Part shown: positions 58,041-64,000 of the stretch, one piece after another
Numbering within the stretch: the first letter of the stretch is position 1
Layout of the letters: each line of letters opens with the position of its first letter
Assembly: GCA_017979445.1 (NCBI GenBank)
Contig: CM030718.1
Coordinates: forward strand, 29,647,040-29,711,039
Direction: 5' to 3'
Length of the DNA: 64,000 bases
DNA from: Akebia trifoliata
Taxonomy: Eukaryota; Streptophyta; Magnoliopsida; Ranunculales; Lardizabalaceae
Program-made: the position numbers and the translations under genes
Notes under the pieces: model-generated
Seen by the model: the letters and a program-made list of their open reading frames with translations, nothing else
What the model was told of the DNA's origin: nothing
Databases searched by the model: none

Positions 58041-58846
58041 ACTTAGCACGATTAATATTTTATGTTCTTTTACCACTAAATGGTCCTGTTGTTTGTTTTA
58101 AGGCTGATTGAGACATTATGTTAAGGTCAGTTACATATTGTCACTAGTGTTCTATGATTATAGTGTTGTGGTGTTGGTGAAGGTTACATGGTAGATTTGG
58201 GGATTAATCATTAATCGTTTAGTACTTTAGTATTATTTGTCGAAGTTTTGATTTTTATCTTTTACATGATAATTAGTTATAATTGTTTGTCATGTTTTGA
58301 GATATATTACTTCCAATGCCTCAACTCTGTGGAAAATTCTATTTTATTTTTATCTTTTTCACTATTATATAGAGCTCTCTCATTAATTTTTGTGTTCATT
58401 TTGCTTCTGTTTGTATGCTTTTTAAGTACCCATTTGTTATATTTGATAGAATTTCAAATCTTAGTATTGTTGATTTCCTGAAAATAACTCAAAATTCGGT
58501 TGATGAATGAAGTTCTTCCATTTTTCTTCTTGGGGTTTCAAAATGAGTGTGGGATTGTTTCTATCTTTTAAATTCTATTAAAGGCTTGACAATTTTGTAT
58601 GCTTTCTAGCTTATTTAATTCGAAGAACACCAATTTCATTATCTGCATGTAGTTTCAAACTTCCTTTTATGATATTTTATGTGGAACTGTTATATTTTAA
58701 TTTGAACTGCATCACTTTCATATATTTTCAATTGATTGTATTTTGGGTGCATTTTTTAGATTATTTTCAAATTGGTTTCCACTTACATTGTTTGAATTTT
58801 CACTCTCAATATCCTATAGTGACGGTCGGCTACTGTAGCTAAAGGC

Positions 58847-58850
<4 letters not shown>

Positions 58851-58886
<36 letters not shown>
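58851..58886. repeat. TA microsatellite
   Basis: Uninterrupted TA run of about 36 bp. Confidence 0.95.
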
Positions 58887-58890
<4 letters not shown>

Positions 58891-59669
58891 AAATACCCTA
58901 TAGCGATAACGAATATGTCAAGAGGTATGTCAATATCTAACTTGGAGCTTTATGATAGTCGATTAAGATAACGAATACCTTATGTAATTAGTATAGCCTT
59001 ATTTAGCGCAATAATTGGTGATTTATCAAATATGGAGCTCACAAACCTAAAAGCTTAATGATATCATAATAAAAAATGATCTGAAAATGTAATTAGAACT
59101 AAGAAACTTTAAATGGTCGATTGTACAGGCCTCTTGACTAATGTTCGTGTTTCAAAATGAATACACTTGTTTCAGATGGCTAAGCAAAATGGGAGTCTCT
59201 ATGCTCATGTTTTATTTTTGTATTTGCTAAAAAGATTACACCATATTTTCTTTTTTATAAGTAGGATATAAACATGTTTATAGTTTGATATGATTGCAAT
59301 TATTTTAGATACATTATAAATCTCTTCTTGTTTTTTAGCTTTAGAGGATGAGTTTTGAGGCCACATGCTTTGTATTATGTAGGACAACAAGGTTTAGATT
59401 GTGGTAGGGTTGAGCAAAGGGTTTTAATCTTGGTGAGTTCTATCTAAGTTTTTAGATGCTGAAATTTTCTGCACTCAAGGGTTGAAATCTAGTACTCATT
59501 CAGGGTTTGTAGGAAAATAAAATTAGGGCTTGAAATGTTGCAATTTAGGCAAAAAGCAAAGTTTAAGGGTAGAATTAATAAATAAATGGAAATTGGACGA
59601 AGGATGTGTTTGTAAATTGAGAGTTGATTATGAGAGTTATAGTGTGTTTGGAAATTGAAGTTTGGGTGT

Positions 59670-59699
59670 GAGAGTTGGACTTTCAAGAGTCCAACTCTC
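59670..59699. repeat. Perfect 12-bp hairpin
   Basis: GAGAGTTGGACT (59670-59681) pairs exactly with AGTCCAACTCTC (59688-59699) across a 6-nt loop. GAGAGTT-like words recur on both sides (59618, 59631, 59728), so it may be a decayed MITE end. Confidence 0.85.
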
Positions 59700-59970
59700 A
59701 AAAGTTCAACTTTGGAAAATTGATTGTAAGAGTTAAGTATAACTTCGGTGTTTGGTTATTGAAATCCACCCAAAATTAACAGTTGAAAGCATCTGTCCAT
59801 ATCCTACTCAAATGGTTTGAGTATCAAGAGATGGAGAGAAGGTATCACGGTTTTTGTTTTCTTAGAATCCATTATTTTATTTTGAAGGTTCCTTTTGCTC
59901 AGATGGGTATGTAAATTTAATACATTGGGAAAGAGATCCTATTATTATGGTCATCAAGGAAAAAATGAAG

Positions 59971-59971
<1 letters not shown>

Positions 59972-60030
<59 letters not shown>
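59972..60030. repeat. GA microsatellite
   Basis: Uninterrupted GA run of about 59 bp. Confidence 0.95.
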
Positions 60031-60033
<3 letters not shown>

Positions 60034-62269
60034 GTGATTAATGATCATTTGTTAGTGGTTGAAGGTTAGTATTTAGTAATTGATTAGAAATGATCAATAA
60101 TTTGACTTTTCATCAAACAATAGTTGAGATGTCCTATGCATAAATTGATCCTCACGTTTGCTAATTTTTAATCAAAATATTGGTTTATTTTTGTGCATCA
60201 CTTTCATGTTTATTGGATTCATAATTTTTTTGTTTTGAATGCACTACTTAAGCAATATGCCATCCATTATTTCAATTCTAATTCCAATTTGAATTTGAAC
60301 CAGTTCCAGTCATCACTTTAGAGTATTTTATGTACACGCTAGGTATTTTATCATTTTGCTTACATTTGTTTGCATCATTATTATTGTTGGATTACGCAAG
60401 TTAGGCATTACAACAATAAATCACGATTTCTGATTTGTTAAACCATTTGTTGTGTATTTTAGTGAGGTTTCTGATCATTAGGGATTGTTTGCATGCTTAT
60501 AAAATGTCAAATTTTAATTCAAATTCTGCTTTTTTATAACATAGAAATAACTCTAAATTTTGTTCTTTTACCTTGATTTTTGGTTCGTACCATAAAAAAA
60601 TGATCCAATTTTTTTTTTTCTTTTGCAATATTAAACCATTCTCAAATTCTAATTTTTTGTACTATGAAAATAATTTTCAAACTTCGATTTTGTGATTGGG
60701 CTCTTCCAAGTCCCACTCTGGGTAAACAAATGGTATTTGAGCATTAGAGCTTCTTATCATGTATGAAGTCACTTTCGTTTCACATTACTTTATTATATGA
60801 TTTTTTACATGGTGGTTTGATTTATGTGATTGGCGTTTCTTCTTTTTCACCCCTTATTACATACTGATTACTGTTGCCTTTGGGTTTTATAGATCGTATT
60901 TGATTCATGCTCTTGTTGTTCATGCCTTTGGGTTTTTGATTTGCATTTTTCCTCTAATTTTCTTTGATAAGTCATTTTTCCTCTAATCTCAATCGTATGT
61001 TTGATGTTGAGCTTCAAACATTGTATGAGGTTAGACAACTTCCTTTAAAAATATCATGTGACATTTTTATTTTAATTTGTGCTATTTTTGTGGGTGTCTT
61101 AATTTTTGATCTACCTTTTGATGGACCTATGTATATGAATCTCCTTGATTGTTGATTTGTGACCATTGTTATATTTATGTAATGTTTGGGATAGTTATGA
61201 ACATTTGATTTTCACTTGTTTAAGTTTTTAGATTCAATTGTTGCAAATCATTAGTGAAGTTGTTCTTTGTGGTCTTATACAAAAGTTGATTTTTGTGGCA
61301 TAAATTTACTAAAAGTTAAGAAAAATATAATGCGTGGTTGGGTCAGAAAATGTTCCTTATGTATTATTATTTTGGGTTTTAGGTAAGTTGGGTTTAATAG
61401 TAAGTCATTAGATGTTTGTTTCTCTTTCTTATATTTTAGAAAAATTGGGTTTTATGCAAATTGAAAGGTTTTGGGATCAGGTTTTGAATTAGAAATTTAA
61501 GCTTTTCACTTTAAAGGGGTATAGAGGTGATTTTTGGGGTTTTGAATTTTGGGTTAGATTTTAAGATTATGTTTTGTGCCTCCTTGGTTGAGATGTTCAA
61601 AATCTCAATGGATTTGTGAGTGGTGTATCAATAATGAGTCTATAAGTTCAAGTTTTATGGATTGTGATTTATGTTTTAGATATTTTGAGTTTTAGTCAAA
61701 TTGAAATTTGATTTTTTGTAAGTTTTGTCCGTACCATCGTGATTGAGATATTCAAAATTTGAGGGAATTTGTCAGGAAATCTTGGACAAATTAACTTGAT
61801 TTTGAAGTTGAGACTAGAAATGGGGTTAAAAATGTATGAGGGTTTGTGGTTAGGTTAAGTTCAATGATTAGTATCTAAGGCCTGATAATTAATGGTTAAT
61901 AATTTATACTTAATACTAATTTGTATAGATTTCATTTTTCTTAGATACGTATTAACCACAATTACTAACAATACGATATTACTAAGTATTTAATAGTAAA
62001 TTAAAAATAATTTACTATTAGTGGTTATGATTTTTCATTCTTGATTAGTTATTAGTGTGTAATGTGCGATGAAGTAAAAATTTTTAATATTAAATAACTT
62101 TTCTAGATTTTTCTTGGTTGGACTAAGATTGCTGTAATTAGATTATTTTTTTTAGACTTTTTTTTAGTGATTTGAGTTATGACAAATCGATTTTGCAGGA
62201 TTGGATTTCTAATGGTGGAGGATGAGGATGCTTTGGTAGAGAAAAATTTCTTCTAGATTAAAGGATTAC

Positions 62270-62700
62270 TTGTCAATTTTTATTTGGGAAGGCCCAAATT
62301 GTAATAGATTTAAGGAAGGAGGACAGTGGGACGTAACTGTCTCGGCCCCTCAGGTTCGTACATCGAAATTGGTGTCGGTGGCTTGAGTCGACTCAACTAA
62401 GTCATCCCTCGTCTTGAACGGGAGGTACGTTGTTCTATCACCCACGAATCTATTGCAAGTGGGTTTTTTTGTTTGTTTGTTTGTGTTTGTCAATTTTTAT
62501 TTTTATTTGGGAAGGCCCAAATTGTAATAGATTTAAGGAAGGAGGACAGTGGGACGTAACTGTCTCGGCCCCTCGGGTTCGTACATCGAAATTGGTGTCG
62601 GTGGCTTGAGTCGACTCAACTAAGTCATCCCTCGTCTTGAACGAGAGGTACGTTGTTCTATCACCTACGAATCTATTGCAAGTGGGTTTTTTTTATTGTT
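62270..62700. repeat. 223-bp tandem duplication
   Basis: Two adjacent, almost identical copies, with the period measured from ATTTGGGAAGGCCCAA at 62282 and 62505. Each contains GGACAGTGGGACGTAACTG, TCGGTGGCTTGAGTCGACTC and GGTACGTTGTTCTATCACC and ends in a T-rich tract. The copies differ by a few substitutions. The GC level is higher than the surroundings. I see no open frame of note. It could be a satellite monomer or a retroelement fragment. Confidence 0.9.
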
Positions 62701-63170
62701 TGTCTGTGTTTTTAGTTTTCACACATTGGATGCACCGTTTTTAGTTAAAAGGGGCACTCCTATGGGGAGGACATGCGATAAGATAAGGATCAGATTTCAT
62801 CACTGATTCCTTGCTCTTTTTAGGATTAAAAATTAACCCACTTAGAAAGCCCAATATCTCAAATTAATTAAAATTCAGTAGACTAAAGACCTTAGGGTCC
62901 ACGAGCTCAATAGGAGAAACTCGTTTCAAGTTGCCCCAATTGTGCTTCTTGACCATTAATCGGTGCCTAAGGACGGTTTTGCCCCATTGTACCCTGTTGT
63001 ATAAGGGGAGTAAATCACGTTTATTCTAGATTAGAGGTGATTTAAGAGTGCCCTTGTTATGCATTGTGCGCCACCTCTTATCTGAGAACCTGACTGGCCG
63101 ATTTTGGTTTCAGAGAACCGAGTTGGAAGGCTTGTTACGTTGATTCTAAATTGTTAGGAGCTGTCTAGAA
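62701..63170. other. Unassigned subterminal sequence
   Basis: Unique-looking sequence of moderate GC content between the tandem duplication and the telomere-like tract. No gene or transposon end was recognised. Confidence 0.4.
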
Positions 63171-64000
63171 TTAAGCACCCTCAAGTCAGTATTTTGGATT
63201 TAGGTGTTTAAGGTTTAGAGTTTAGGGGTTAAAGGTATTTAGTTGTTTGATAGTTGTTTATGGTTAGACTTGGGACGTTAACATTTAGTAGATGGTCGTT
63301 AATAGTTAGTTTATTATTAACATTTTATGGATAGTATTTTAATGTCAGTGCTCGATATAAAGTCGATAGTTAATAGAGCAAACAGTAGAGGGTTTAGGGT
63401 TCAAGGATTAGAGTTTGGGGTTAAAGGAAAATATTTAGTGGTTAATAGTTGTTTATGGTTAGATGTGGGATGCTAATGTTTAATAGATGCTTGTTAATAG
63501 CTAGTGCATATTATAGATAGTTGTTGCAAGTTAGAGCGTTGTGGTTGGTGTGGAATATTGGTTTTCAAATGAAGGTTAAAGGTAGATGGTTAGAAATTTA
63601 TAGTGGTGCGTAATTAGTTATTAGATGTTACTATTTAGTTGATAGTCATTAATGGTTAAAGCGTAGTTTAGTTAGTTAGTAGATATTAGTATTCAGTTAG
63701 TGTGCAATAATAGTTTGTAAATAAAGGTTAGACGTAGATTGTTAGTAAGTAATAGTTTTTTATATTTAGATAGAAAAGCTAGATGTAATTTTTATCAATT
63801 AATAGTTAGTTTATTAATAAAATTTTGTAGATAGGTATTTCATGTCAGTGCTCCATAGAAAGGCATTAGTAAACGATTCAGGGTTTATGGTTTAGAGATT
63901 TTTAGGGTTTAGGGTTAAAGGTTTTTTAGGGTTTAAGGTTTTATTTAGGCTTTAGGATTTTATTTAGGGTTTAGGGTTTAGGGTTCAGGGTTTAGGGTTT
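63171..64000 (+). repeat. Degenerate to near-perfect TTTAGGG telomere-type repeats
   Basis: From about 63180 the sequence is dominated by decayed words (GTTTAAGG, GTTTAGAG, TTTAGGGG, TTAGTGGTTAATAG). From about 63870 they sharpen, and 63963-63997 is five consecutive heptamers: TTTAGGG three times, TTCAGGG, TTTAGGG. TTTAGGG is the common plant telomere repeat. The G-rich strand runs 5' to 3' toward the window end, the polarity expected at a right-hand chromosome terminus. An interstitial telomeric block is the alternative, because the window stops here. Confidence 0.85.

Larger units (their letters stand above)
58041..62269. other. Gene-poor AT-rich region
   Basis: About 4.2 kb in which I recognise no gene. 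It holds a TA microsatellite (58851-58886), a perfect hairpin (59670-59699) and a long GA run (59972-60030). Short open frames are T-rich and without homology I know. T- and G-rich wording with TTAGTG and GGTTAAT motifs increases rightwards from about 61300. Confidence 0.6.

Overview
This window looks like nuclear DNA of a flowering plant, probably a dicot. It is AT-rich, intron-bearing and full of transposon relics. Its recognisable gene pieces are plant-specific or plant-type: the chloroplast kinase STN8, DUF247, phenylcoumaran benzylic ether reductase, neprosin, CIPK, class XI myosin and ketol-acid reductoisomerase. The right edge carries the plant telomere motif TTTAGGG. I find no gene that looks intact. 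Nearly everything recognisable is a broken gene fragment or a repeat.

Positions 1-32516 are a head-to-tail array of a roughly 13.65 kb unit: unit 1 (1-13649), unit 2 (13650-27339) and a truncated unit 3 (27340-32516). Each unit holds an STN8 kinase pseudogene (+), a GAGTCAACTCG minisatellite, a DUF247 pseudogene (+) flanked by two related segments, a CACTA-like relic, one exon of a PCBER/isoflavone reductase (-), a tRNA-derived SINE, one exon of an ANP-type MAPKKK (-) and a neprosin-family fragment (-). Both complete STN8 copies share the same nonsense codon and 4-bp deletion, so the gene was dead before it was amplified. Unit 3 stops abruptly at 32516. After 1.3 kb of unrelated sequence, a more diverged copy of part of the unit runs from 33832 to 35485.

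Positions 36.4-57.1 kb are a mosaic of exon-plus-intron fragments of unrelated genes: actin, kinesin-7, a UBC7-type E2, a DDT-like fragment, ketol-acid reductoisomerase, the STN8 3' end, CIPK, an ABCC transporter, NEK kinase (two tandem copies) and myosin XI. All lie on the + strand except a weak Bet v 1-like piece. Introns are retained, so this was DNA-level capture rather than retroposition. The pattern resembles gene-fragment capture by Helitrons or Pack-type elements, although I could not identify the element ends. One exon appears to fuse a NEK-like tail to myosin.

Positions 41.4-51.7 kb also contain CACTA-type ends, a 950-bp inverted-repeat element with a 9-bp target duplication, foldbacks and microsatellites. 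From 58 kb to the end I see no genes, only AT-rich sequence, a 223-bp tandem duplication and then degenerate grading into cleaner TTTAGGG repeats. Their orientation fits a right-hand chromosome end. The fragments do not form a pathway. The window is best read as a degenerate, possibly subtelomeric, gene-fragment graveyard.
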